From: Lentimicrobium sp.
GTDB taxonomy: Bacteria > Bacteroidota > Bacteroidia > Bacteroidales > Lentimicrobiaceae
DNA: 64,000 bases
Direction of reading: 5' to 3'
NCBI GenBank assembly: GCA_024709105.1
Contig: JANJXJ010000150.1
Coordinates: 31,152-95,151 of the forward strand
The notes beneath the pieces were generated by a model. It saw only the letters and a list, made by a program, of their open reading frames with translations. It did not search any database and had not been told where the DNA came from. Of this stretch, positions 55,660 to 63,323 are shown piece after piece. Position 1 is the stretch's first letter, and every line of letters begins with the position of its first letter. The translations under genes and the position numbers were made by a program.

Positions 55660-57717
55660 TCAGGCCGGGGAGTTGTTGTTTAAGGGCATCACAAAACCGA
55701 GCATGGCACCGCTTCCGGCTTCGCTGTTTACAAACATATGGCCCTGATGAAAAGTGATAAATTCTTTGCATAAATATAAGCCAAGTCCGGAACTGGGTTC
55801 TCCCTCGGTACCGGCTTTGCCTTTTTTAGGGTTGAAGGAAAAAAGTTCAATCTGATCTTCCTGACTAATACCTATTCCGAAATCCCTTACCGAAAACCTG
55901 AATTGACCATCACTGGTCAGGGATGCGCCCAAAATCACCTTCCCGCCTCTGTTGGAGAATTTTATTGCATTTCCGATCAGATTTCTGATTATGCTGCGCA
56001 GCATAACCGGATCAGCAAAAAGAGAAATATTTCCGGCTATCTGCTTTTCGATACTGATGCTCTTTAACTGGCACTGACCTGCAGTATCTGCAAGAGCATC
56101 TTCAAGCAGGTTGTCAAAAGATATGTTTGACTTGACGGGTTTCATCAGCCCCATACTGAATTTACCCCATTCCAAAAGATTATCGAGTAGCTTAAAAGTG
56201 TTTTGCGACAAGGAGAGGTTTCTGTTAAGCAAAAAATCAATATCCGACTGGGGCATGGAGGATATATTTCTTTGCAATATGTCGGCAATACCGAGAATAT
56301 TGCCCAATGGACTTCTTAAGTCGTGCGCAAGTACTGAAAAAAACTTGCTTTTTTCTTCATTTACTTTGGTCAACTCCTGATTTTGTTTTTTTATCAGGAT
56401 TTCTCTTTTGAATACATCATCAATATTAAAGGTTATTCCCGACATCTTAACTGGCTCAAATAGTTCGTTTTTATTCGAAACACTGCCCTGAGCCTCTATC
56501 CAGAAATAATGGCCATCTTTGTGCTTGAATCTTAACTTTTGAGTAAACTGATTGATAGTTCCTTTTTGGATTTGCCTGACAATTGCTACAATTATTTTAA
56601 AATCCTCAGGATGAAAAAAATGAGTCAGGAGCTGCACATTGGTTTCTTTAATCTGTTCACCGGGGTAACCTGACAAAGCTTCAAAACTTTCAGTTCCTTC
56701 AAAAAGAATTTCGCCGGTTTTCAGATCCATTTCCCATATAAGGGTTTGTGCAGCATTTAACGCCAGCCCAAGCATTTGATTTTTGCGTTTTGCTTCGGCT
56801 TCGGCCATGATTCTGTCAGAAATATCGTTGAAAATAGTAGTAAATTGGTTTTCTCCGCTTTTAAAAACTACTACACTGAAATGTCTGTTAAGGCCTGTGC
56901 TATAGTTTTCAAAATTTACAGGCTGTCCGGTTGTAACTACCTTCCCATACATTTCAATCCAGTAATCTTCTGTTTCAGGCATGATTTCCTTTACTCTCCT
57001 GCCGATTACCTCATCCCTGTTTAAACCTGTAATTCGCTCAAAACTTTCATTGATATCAATGAAGGTATAGTCTACCGGTCTATTGTTTTTATCCAGGATG
57101 ATTTCATGCACAGCCAGCCCCTGAGCCATGGTAGTTATCAAACTGCTGTATCTCGCTTCAGAAGTGTCGAGTTTTCTGGCTGTAAGAATACGTTGTGTTA
57201 TATCCTGCAACGAGAAAAAAACATGGGTTGATTCCTCTCTTTTTATAACACTGGCTGTAATACCTGCAAAAAGCTCGGTACCATCAATTAAAATAAGTCT
57301 GAATTCCTCATATGAATTATTTTGTCCTTTCAGAATATTATCCCAGTATTTGTAAAATTTATCCTGGTGTTCTTTGGCAATAAGTTTCCTGAAGTCGCGC
57401 TTTTTATCGCAATGATCTTCTGCCCAGATCATATTTCTGAACTTTTTGTTGCATTTCAGAATCCGGGATTTTTCATCAAGAACTATGTAGCCAACAGGTG
57501 CACCGTGAAACAGTTCCTGAAATTCATCCCTTGATTTTTCAAGTTCTGCCTGAATTCTTCGTAATTCGTCATTTTGAAACTCAAGTTCGTATTGATAAAT
57601 CTTTAAATCTTCAACCAACTCTTCAAGCGATTTGGCATAGGCCAACCCCTGCAATTCTTCTTTGTATTGCAGGGTTTTTTCAATCTGAACCGCGATTTTA
57701 CTACGTTTATCGTCCAT
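55660..57717 (-). CDS. Multi-PAS sensor histidine kinase
   Basis: 685 residues without a signal peptide or membrane helix, so probably cytoplasmic. A short N-terminal coiled coil (about 20-65) is followed by three PAS domains (about 66-185, 200-320, 340-450, the last with a PAC-like end), a HisKA domain with the phospho-acceptor His in FFSVLAHDLRSPLGNILGIADIL, and a HATPase domain with N box NLIGNAIKFSNRGG, G1 box VRDFGIGIS and G2 box SSGLGLYLCKEF. ATG 57717 was chosen over an upstream TTG at 57768. It has no receiver domain and lies 56 bases after the CheB-CheR-PAS gene, its probable functional partner. Confidence 0.92.
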   Translation of the reverse strand: MDDKRSKIAVQIEKTLQYKEELQGLAYAKSLEELVEDLKIYQYELEFQNDELRRIQAELEKSRDEFQELFHGAPVGYIVLDEKSRILKCNKKFRNMIWAEDHCDKKRDFRKLIAKEHQDKFYKYWDNILKGQNNSYEEFRLILIDGTELFAGITASVIKREESTHVFFSLQDITQRILTARKLDTSEARYSSLITTMAQGLAVHEIILDKNNRPVDYTFIDINESFERITGLNRDEVIGRRVKEIMPETEDYWIEMYGKVVTTGQPVNFENYSTGLNRHFSVVVFKSGENQFTTIFNDISDRIMAEAEAKRKNQMLGLALNAAQTLIWEMDLKTGEILFEGTESFEALSGYPGEQIKETNVQLLTHFFHPEDFKIIVAIVRQIQKGTINQFTQKLRFKHKDGHYFWIEAQGSVSNKNELFEPVKMSGITFNIDDVFKREILIKKQNQELTKVNEEKSKFFSVLAHDLRSPLGNILGIADILQRNISSMPQSDIDFLLNRNLSLSQNTFKLLDNLLEWGKFSMGLMKPVKSNISFDNLLEDALADTAGQCQLKSISIEKQIAGNISLFADPVMLRSIIRNLIGNAIKFSNRGGKVILGASLTSDGQFRFSVRDFGIGISQEDQIELFSFNPKKGKAGTEGEPSSGLGLYLCKEFITFHQGHMFVNSEAGSGAMLGFVMPLNNNSPA

Positions 57718-57773
57718 AATAGAAAATCTTGAATTACAACAGCAAAAGATATTGCCAATCAAAAGCAATTAAT

Positions 57774-60698
57774 TTATTGGTTTTCTCCTAGTTTTTGTTC
57801 GAGTTCTTTAAATTCACTTACATCAACCACCAGGCCAACCACTTTAAGTGGCCTTCCTTCAGAAGTTCTCTCTACCACTCCTCCCCTGTCGTAATACCAT
57901 TTATAGCCCCCGGTTTTGGTTTTAATACGGTAAACAACGTTGTAAGAATCCGTTTTACCTTCCAGATGATCGCGCATATTCTGCATGGTATATTCATAAT
58001 CATCGGGATGAATAAATTCGCAAATCTTGTAAACGTTTTTGGGGAATTCTTCAAAGGTGTAACCCAGCATAGTAGCTTTCTTTTCATGCATTTCAACATT
58101 ACCCGTTTCAAGGCTCCACTCCCACCAGGCCATGTTTCCCATTTCCAGGGCTTGCTGAAGGCGAAAACTTGCTTTCAGGTGCTTTCGCCTCTCTTCCTTG
58201 ATGCCCGAAATATTGAGCATGGTTACCAAAACTCCGTCAACCGCATGATAGTCGGTTCGATAAGGTACTATTTTCAGAAAATACAATACTCCGTTGGAAG
58301 CTTCAATTTCCTTTTCTACCGATACAAGAGTTTTTCTTACATATTCTATATCCTTAAGAAAATCCTTGTAAACAAAGGCAGCAGAAAACTGAGTGATTGG
58401 ACGGCCGATGTCAAGATCCATCAGGCTGCTTAGCTCAGCAAAGGATGCCGTAAACTTCCTGATACATAATTTTGAATCGAGGTAAATGGCAGCTATCTCT
58501 GTGTTATTCAATAGATTATTAACATCATTATTAAGTTGGGTCAGCTCCTCTATTTTACTCTGAAACTCAGAATTAACCGTATATAACTCTTCATTAACCG
58601 ATTGAAGTTCTTCGTTGGTACTTTGCAGTTCTTCGTTACTGGCGATCAATTCTTCATTTGATGCCTGAAGTTCCTCATTTGATGTTTCAAGTTCCTCAAC
58701 GGTTGCCTGCAGGTTTTCCTTGGTAAACTGCAATTCATGCTGCAATTCGGACAGCTGGTCCTGATAATGCGCTTCAATATTTATTACCTGCTTGAGCCCG
58801 GTATCAATCTTTTCAACACTTCGCGACAAAAATGAAACCAAATATACTTTCTGGTCATCCTCGTTCATAATTAACCGGCCTTCAACATCCAGTTTAACGA
58901 ATTCGTCATCCTGATTTATCCTTACATTCTCAAAAATCACTTTTTCGGTACTGGATTTCAGCCTTCGGTAAATGTTGCTGATAATCATACTCAGCTCCGG
59001 AGAAATAATAGAATTGAGATTGTTTGTGAATTTCCCGGGCTTGAGTTTTACAAAAGGATTTATATCATTGATTACCTGAAGAATATTTTGCTGTTCATCC
59101 AAAACCAGGGATGGTGGCAGCATTGTGTTGAAGATTTTTTCGGTGATAACATCCCTGCGGGGTTGCCTTATATTAAATTGTGTGCCAGATGTTCTTTGTT
59201 TGTCAGAGAGATAATTGATTGATGCTGTAAAATCATGAGGGAAACCCTGGCTGTATCCCTGTTTTTTTGCGTAGATTTTATGTTTTGAGTTAACAGTATT
59301 AAAAGCGTCGGTATGAGTACCTAAGGTTTCACTGCTTCCCATAAACAAAATGCCTCCCGGTTTCAATGCCATATAAAAAGAACCGATTACTTTAGATTGG
59401 CTTTCGGGTTTAAAATAAATGAACAGGTTACGGCATACGATCATATCGAGTTTTGAAAACGGCGGATCCTTCAGCACATTATGGGTTGCGAAAATTGCCA
59501 TTTTCCTTATAGATTCCGTTACCTGATATCCATTTTCGCGGCGGATAAAGTACTTTGCCAGCAAACGGGGCTCGATATCACCAACAATACTTTCAGGATA
59601 AATGGCTTGTCCGGCGAGTTCCAGTGAATGCCGGTCAATGTCGGTAGCAAAGATTTTAACATCACAATCAAGATTATGTTCTTCAATAAATTCCTTGATT
59701 ATGAGGCCTAAAGAATAAACTTCCTCTCCTGTAGAACAAGCCACCGACCATATTCTGAGTTGTTTATTTCCGGAATCCAGCAATCTTGGCAAAACCGAAT
59801 TTTTTATCAGGGCAAATGCAGCCTCATCTCTGAAAAATCTGGTAACACCGATTAGAAGTTCCCTGTAGAGAATATCTTTTTCTTTATCTGACTCAATCAG
59901 AAGTTTCAGATAATCATCCAGTCTTTCAAAACGATTGATGCTTAATCGCCTCTCAAGCCTCCTTAAAATCGTATTCTCTTTGTAATAGGAGAAATCAATG
60001 CCAGAAAATTCACGAAGTACCAAGAGCACCCTGGTTAAAGTATCCTCGCTGCTGGTAAGTGCCGGTGCTGCCTGGTTTGATTTTTCGGTAAAAGGGTGTT
60101 TTATGTAATTTACAAGCTCTTCGGGCATTTTTCCCGGTGGAAGAATATAGTCAACCAGGCCTGTTGAGATTGAACTGCGCGGCATTCCGTCAAACCTTGC
60201 AGTGCGCTCATCCTGAGCCATAACCATACCTCCGGCTTCCTTTATGGCTCTGGTTCCCAACGTACCATCGCTGCCTGTGCCTGAAAGAATTATACCAATG
60301 GACTTTTTCCCTACATCGGCGGCCAGTGACCTGAAAAAAATATCAATGGGCAGATTTAATCCGCTTCGGCTGCCCTGATCTTCGAGTACCAGTTTTCCAT
60401 GAAAAATAGACAGATTGTTGCGGGGCGGGATCAGATAAATAGTATCAGGTTCTACCAACATACCATCTTTGGCCTTTTTTATTGCCAAACGTGTATAACG
60501 TGCCAGCAGTTCGTCCATTAAACTTTTATAATCGGGCGAAAGGTGCTGAATCACCACATAAGCTATCCCCGTATTCAGGGGTACTGCTTTAAAAAACTCC
60601 TGAAGTGCCTCCAGGCCCCCCGCTGATGCACCTATACCTACTACATAATCGGCTTTGGGTTTGGCTGAGCCTTGCCCGTTGGTTTCCTTTTTCTTCAT
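57774..60698 (-). CDS. CheB-CheR-PAS fusion protein (methylesterase/methyltransferase-like signalling protein)
   Basis: 974 residues. Part one is a CheB methylesterase domain with the Ser in GASAGGLEAL, the His in VIQHLSPD and the Asp in SGTGSDGTLGTRA, but no receiver domain. Part two is a CheR methyltransferase domain with the SAM-binding IWSVACSTGEEVYSLG and VCRNLFIYF. These are followed by a PAS-like segment, a striking heptad coiled coil built on SNEELQ repeats (about 60 residues), a further PAS-like region, and a C-terminal PAS/PAC (HEKKATMLGYTFEEFPKN ... KWYYDRGGVVERT). This architecture is known in many bacteria lacking chemotaxis arrays, and no che or mcp genes are in the window. ATG 60698 was chosen because the longer TTG start (60761) overlaps a promoter. 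Confidence 0.92.
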   Translation of the reverse strand: MKKKETNGQGSAKPKADYVVGIGASAGGLEALQEFFKAVPLNTGIAYVVIQHLSPDYKSLMDELLARYTRLAIKKAKDGMLVEPDTIYLIPPRNNLSIFHGKLVLEDQGSRSGLNLPIDIFFRSLAADVGKKSIGIILSGTGSDGTLGTRAIKEAGGMVMAQDERTARFDGMPRSSISTGLVDYILPPGKMPEELVNYIKHPFTEKSNQAAPALTSSEDTLTRVLLVLREFSGIDFSYYKENTILRRLERRLSINRFERLDDYLKLLIESDKEKDILYRELLIGVTRFFRDEAAFALIKNSVLPRLLDSGNKQLRIWSVACSTGEEVYSLGLIIKEFIEEHNLDCDVKIFATDIDRHSLELAGQAIYPESIVGDIEPRLLAKYFIRRENGYQVTESIRKMAIFATHNVLKDPPFSKLDMIVCRNLFIYFKPESQSKVIGSFYMALKPGGILFMGSSETLGTHTDAFNTVNSKHKIYAKKQGYSQGFPHDFTASINYLSDKQRTSGTQFNIRQPRRDVITEKIFNTMLPPSLVLDEQQNILQVINDINPFVKLKPGKFTNNLNSIISPELSMIISNIYRRLKSSTEKVIFENVRINQDDEFVKLDVEGRLIMNEDDQKVYLVSFLSRSVEKIDTGLKQVINIEAHYQDQLSELQHELQFTKENLQATVEELETSNEELQASNEELIASNEELQSTNEELQSVNEELYTVNSEFQSKIEELTQLNNDVNNLLNNTEIAAIYLDSKLCIRKFTASFAELSSLMDLDIGRPITQFSAAFVYKDFLKDIEYVRKTLVSVEKEIEASNGVLYFLKIVPYRTDYHAVDGVLVTMLNISGIKEERRKHLKASFRLQQALEMGNMAWWEWSLETGNVEMHEKKATMLGYTFEEFPKNVYKICEFIHPDDYEYTMQNMRDHLEGKTDSYNVVYRIKTKTGGYKWYYDRGGVVERTSEGRPLKVVGLVVDVSEFKELEQKLGENQ

Positions 60699-60758
60699 AT
60701 ACTGATATTTTACCCCGGAGGAAAGGGTTTCCTTTTGGTCAGGAGAAATTATTTCTGC

Positions 60759-60789
60759 CAAATTTATTCATTAACTAAACTTTTTACAA
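60759..60789 (-). promoter_or_regulatory. Promoter of the CheB-CheR-PAS/histidine kinase genes (TTG-N20-TAAATTTG)
   Basis: Minus-strand -7 box TAAATTTG at 60759-60766 and TTG at 60787-60789, spaced 20 bases. It places transcription start near 60752, after the TTG codon at 60761. Confidence 0.55.
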
Positions 60790-60917
60790 CGCTTTAGCTG
60801 ATTAAAATAGAATGAAGTGCTAATTTAGAATCATTCTGCTTTATTTAAAATTGTTATTCTGTTTTTTCCCTTTGCACGAAACGGTTCAGACCACACAACT
60901 CTTTGCAATTTCAGAGT

Positions 60918-61574
60918 TTATTTTTCAGTTGGCCTGAGGAGCAATTCCATTCCCTGAGGAAGGGGAAGAGCCAGTTCATTCTGCTGGTTTAATATACGAT
61001 CGGTAAATAAAATGCCCCGCAAATGATCGTACTCATGCTGAAAAATAACAGCGGTAAAATCTTCGAGCATATCAGTGTGTTTTATTCCGTCAAGTGTATG
61101 ATACTCTACCAGGAGAGCATATGAACGCAATACAGTTCCTCTCTCATCCGGAATTGACAGGCAGCCCTCTCCTCCCCTGCGGGTAAGAACAGATGATTTT
61201 AAAATTACCGGATTTATCAAAAACTCAAAGGGTGAACCGGGTTTATCAAAACGCTGAAGCCAGAATACATTGCGGTTGATGCCGACCTGAGGACCGGCAA
61301 TTCCCACACCCGGATTGGCGGTGTCGCGCATGGCCAGAAACATACGTTTCGACAACAATGGCAACAATGGGTCAAGAGGGTTAATGTCGGTACTTTCTGA
61401 TAGTAAAACTTCCAGTTCGTGCTGGATTGTAATTTTATAAACCCTCAGCATTGCTGAAGTATCCCCTTCGAGAATCAGTTGTTTTTCAACAGGTGTGAAT
61501 TCCTGTGCGCCAGCGTGCCCAATCAGCAGGCTAAACAGCATCAGCACTAAAAAATTATAATGTAATAATCGCAT
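60918..61574 (-). CDS. Exported peptide deformylase homologue
   Basis: Deformylases normally remove the formyl group from nascent proteins in the cytoplasm. This 218-residue copy has all three active-site motifs: GVGIAGPQ (residues 89-96, usual GxGxAAxQ), EGCLSIP with the metal-binding Cys138, and QHEYDHLRG (HExxH, 180-184). Its N-terminus, however, is MRLLHYNFLVLMLFSLLIGHAGAQ, a Sec signal peptide with a likely cut after AQ or AGA. The enzyme should therefore act in the periplasm, where formyl-Met substrates are not expected. The ATG at 61574 was chosen; an upstream frame to 61616 would bury the signal. It is a single gene, not next to fmt or rRNA-processing genes. Confidence 0.87.
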   Translation of the reverse strand: MRLLHYNFLVLMLFSLLIGHAGAQEFTPVEKQLILEGDTSAMLRVYKITIQHELEVLLSESTDINPLDPLLPLLSKRMFLAMRDTANPGVGIAGPQVGINRNVFWLQRFDKPGSPFEFLINPVILKSSVLTRRGGEGCLSIPDERGTVLRSYALLVEYHTLDGIKHTDMLEDFTAVIFQHEYDHLRGILFTDRILNQQNELALPLPQGMELLLRPTEK

Positions 61575-61701
61575 ATCATCAATTTTTAAAAGACTAAAGA
61601 TAAACAATCCAGTCACCTGAAGTTCAACGGATGAACTACATTATTCCTGTACATCTATTATTTTAAGAAAAATGAAAAACATGTTTTACTCAAAAAACAA
61701 T

Positions 61702-61709
61702 TACCTTTG
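61702..61709 (+). promoter_or_regulatory. -7 box TACCTTTG of the mgtE leader transcript
   Basis: Exact TAnnTTTG match. Transcription would begin near 61716, giving a leader of about 110 bases ahead of mgtE that contains a short ORF and a hairpin. No clear -33 box. Confidence 0.6.
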
Positions 61710-61733
61710 CCGCTGCAAAAACCAATTGCCATC

Positions 61734-61775
61734 ATGAAAGACGACCCCTACTCGTGCCGTTTAATTAATCACTGA
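61734..61775 (+). CDS. Candidate 13-residue leader peptide upstream of mgtE
   Basis: An ATG at 61734 opens a 13-codon frame encoding MKDDPYSCRLINH and ending at TGA 61773-61775. It is the first ATG of the predicted transcript and lies just before the left arm of the hairpin at 61777. The Asp-Asp-Pro near the N-terminus recalls the acidic/proline N-termini (EPDP in E. coli MgtL) that destabilise ribosomes at low Mg2+. Translation is not proven; the frame is short and has no Shine-Dalgarno, though most genes in this phylum lack one. Confidence 0.45.
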   Translation: MKDDPYSCRLINH

Positions 61776-61776
61776 C

Positions 61777-61823
61777 CTGCAGGGGGTAAAAATCTCCTTG
61801 CAGAAGAACCCATTGTAAGGAGG
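61777..61823 (+). promoter_or_regulatory. Candidate mgtE translation switch: hairpin with alternative Shine-Dalgarno pairing
   Basis: Hairpin A: CTGCAGGGGG (61777-61786) pairs with CTCCTTGCAG (61794-61803) in 10 bp, two of them G-T, with a 7-base loop. The right arm's CTCCTT (61794-61799) is also complementary to AAGGAG (61817-61822), the core of the strong Shine-Dalgarno AAGGAGG that lies 4 bases before the mgtE ATG. Only one pairing can form at a time: hairpin A leaves the Shine-Dalgarno free, the alternative hides it. Confidence 0.5.
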
Positions 61824-61827
61824 AAAA

Positions 61828-63168
61828 ATGGCTGAAACAACTGTAGATTTCACCGAACTCATCAGACTAAAAAACTGGAGCAGTCTCAGGCATGAGCTTG
61901 AAGACCTTGATCCCATTATTCTGGCTGATATCATTGAAGAAATGGATGAACAGGACGACATTATCCTGTTCAGATTATTGCCAAGAGAACAGGCCAAAAA
62001 TACATTCCAGTACCTGTCGCACGACAAACAGGAACAAATTATTGAAGGCCTCGCAAAAAATGTAAACCGTGTTGCGAGCCTGCTTAACGACCTCGACCCC
62101 GACGATCGTACCGCCTTTTTTGAAGAGTTGCCCGGCAACATTACCCAGCGGCTCATTCAACTGCTTTCTCCCGAAGAAAGAAGTATTGCCATTCGCCTGC
62201 TTGGTTATCCCGAACACAGCATTGGCAGGCTGATGACACCTGAATTTGTTGCTGTAAAGTCAGAATATACTGTAGCTCAGGCCCTCGATCACATCAGGCA
62301 TTATGGAAGAGATTCAGAAACGCTCAACCTGATTTATGTGATTGATGAAAAATGGAAACTGATTGACGACATTCGCATCAGGGAAATCATTCTTGCACAG
62401 CCCGATCAGCTTATTAAAGACCTGATGGATGAGCATTTTGTGGCTTTAAATGCGCTGGATGATCAGGAGGTGGCCATCAGGGTGTTTCAGGATCAGGACA
62501 GAATTGCGCTTCCGGTCACCGATTCTGACGGTGTACTCATAGGAATTGTAACCATTGACGACGTAATGGATGTTGTGGAAGAAGAAACCACCGAAGACTT
62601 CCATAAATTCGGATCTTTTCAGGCAGCCATTGTTAACCCGCTCAAGGCCAGTATTTTCTTTCTCTATCAAAAAAGGATTGTGTGGCTGATTGCCTTGGTT
62701 TTTATGAATGTTTTTTCGGGTGCCGCATTGGCCAGTTTTGAAAAAGTTATTCAATCAGCCGTTTCTCTGATTTTTTTCCTTCCGTTGCTCATAGGCAGCG
62801 GAGGCAATGCCGGGGCTCAGTCGGCTACGCTTATGATCAGGTCGCTGGCTGTTGGCGATGTGGAAATGAAAGACTGGTTCAGGTTAATTGGCCGCGAAGT
62901 TATGGTTTCATTCCTCCTGGGAATTACCATGGCTGCCGGAGTTAGTCTGATTGCCAGTGCAAGAGCTCCGCAGTATATCCTTATTGTGGCCAGTACTATG
63001 GTTCTTGCGGTTATGACGGGGAGTTTGATTGGCTTATTGCTGCCTTTTATTTTTACCAGACTTAAAATTGACCCCGCAACTGCAAGTGCTCCGCTTATTA
63101 CCTCTATTGCCGATATTTCAGGAGTAATTATCTATTTTTCAATTGCATCCTGGTATTTTGGTCTCTGA
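61828..63168 (+). CDS. mgtE: MgtE magnesium transporter
   Basis: Inner-membrane Mg2+ channel gated by cytoplasmic Mg2+. The 446 residues show the superhelical N domain (about 1-125: EEMDEQDDIILFRLLPREQA, LLNDLDPDDRTAFFEELP), a CBS pair (about 130-255: SIGRLMTPEFVAVKSEYTVAQALDHIR, VTDSDGVLIGIVTIDDVMDVVEEE), the linking plug helix, and five membrane helices with the conserved LIGSGGNAGAQSATLMIRSLAVGDV and GLLLPFIFTRLKIDPATASAPLITSIADISGVIIYF. The start codon has an unusually strong Shine-Dalgarno for this phylum and a structured leader. The small size and complete motifs fit the T. thermophilus-type protein. Confidence 0.96.
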   Translation: MAETTVDFTELIRLKNWSSLRHELEDLDPIILADIIEEMDEQDDIILFRLLPREQAKNTFQYLSHDKQEQIIEGLAKNVNRVASLLNDLDPDDRTAFFEELPGNITQRLIQLLSPEERSIAIRLLGYPEHSIGRLMTPEFVAVKSEYTVAQALDHIRHYGRDSETLNLIYVIDEKWKLIDDIRIREIILAQPDQLIKDLMDEHFVALNALDDQEVAIRVFQDQDRIALPVTDSDGVLIGIVTIDDVMDVVEEETTEDFHKFGSFQAAIVNPLKASIFFLYQKRIVWLIALVFMNVFSGAALASFEKVIQSAVSLIFFLPLLIGSGGNAGAQSATLMIRSLAVGDVEMKDWFRLIGREVMVSFLLGITMAAGVSLIASARAPQYILIVASTMVLAVMTGSLIGLLLPFIFTRLKIDPATASAPLITSIADISGVIIYFSIASWYFGL

Positions 63169-63294
63169 GGTAAGTATTAAAACCAGGCTATTTCTCTCGC
63201 TTTGGGGAATGTACTGGTTAAATAATCAACCGGCTGATAATCAATGTCTAAAAACCGATACATTGGTAAAACATCCTTTTTGGGGAAACATTCT

Positions 63295-63302
63295 TACTTT
63301 TG
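63295..63302 (+). promoter_or_regulatory. -7 box TACTTTTG upstream of the queuosine precursor transporter
   Basis: Exact TAnnTTTG match 22 bases before the start codon. No standard -33 box. The short leader leaves no room for a preQ1 riboswitch. Confidence 0.5.
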
Positions 63303-63323
63303 CACCCGAAAAACTTTTTAGAA

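Noticed and set aside
57795..58433. 212-codon plus-strand open frame
   Set aside because: Antisense to the PAS domain of the CheB-CheR-PAS gene; no domain of its own.
58560..58760. Regular repeats suggesting a CRISPR array
   Set aside because: The periodicity is 21 bases with no spacers and comes from the SNEELQ coiled-coil codons.
60699..60761. Upstream TTG start for the CheB-CheR-PAS gene
   Set aside because: The TTG lies within the -7 box of a well-spaced promoter, so it would not be in the transcript.
61710..61827. M-box type Mg2+ riboswitch upstream of mgtE
   Set aside because: The leader of about 110 bases is too short for the M-box of about 160 bases and lacks its three-helix layout; a leader-peptide model fits better.
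63303..63323. preQ1 riboswitch before the queuosine precursor transporter
   Set aside because: Only about 15 bases lie between the likely transcription start and the start codon.
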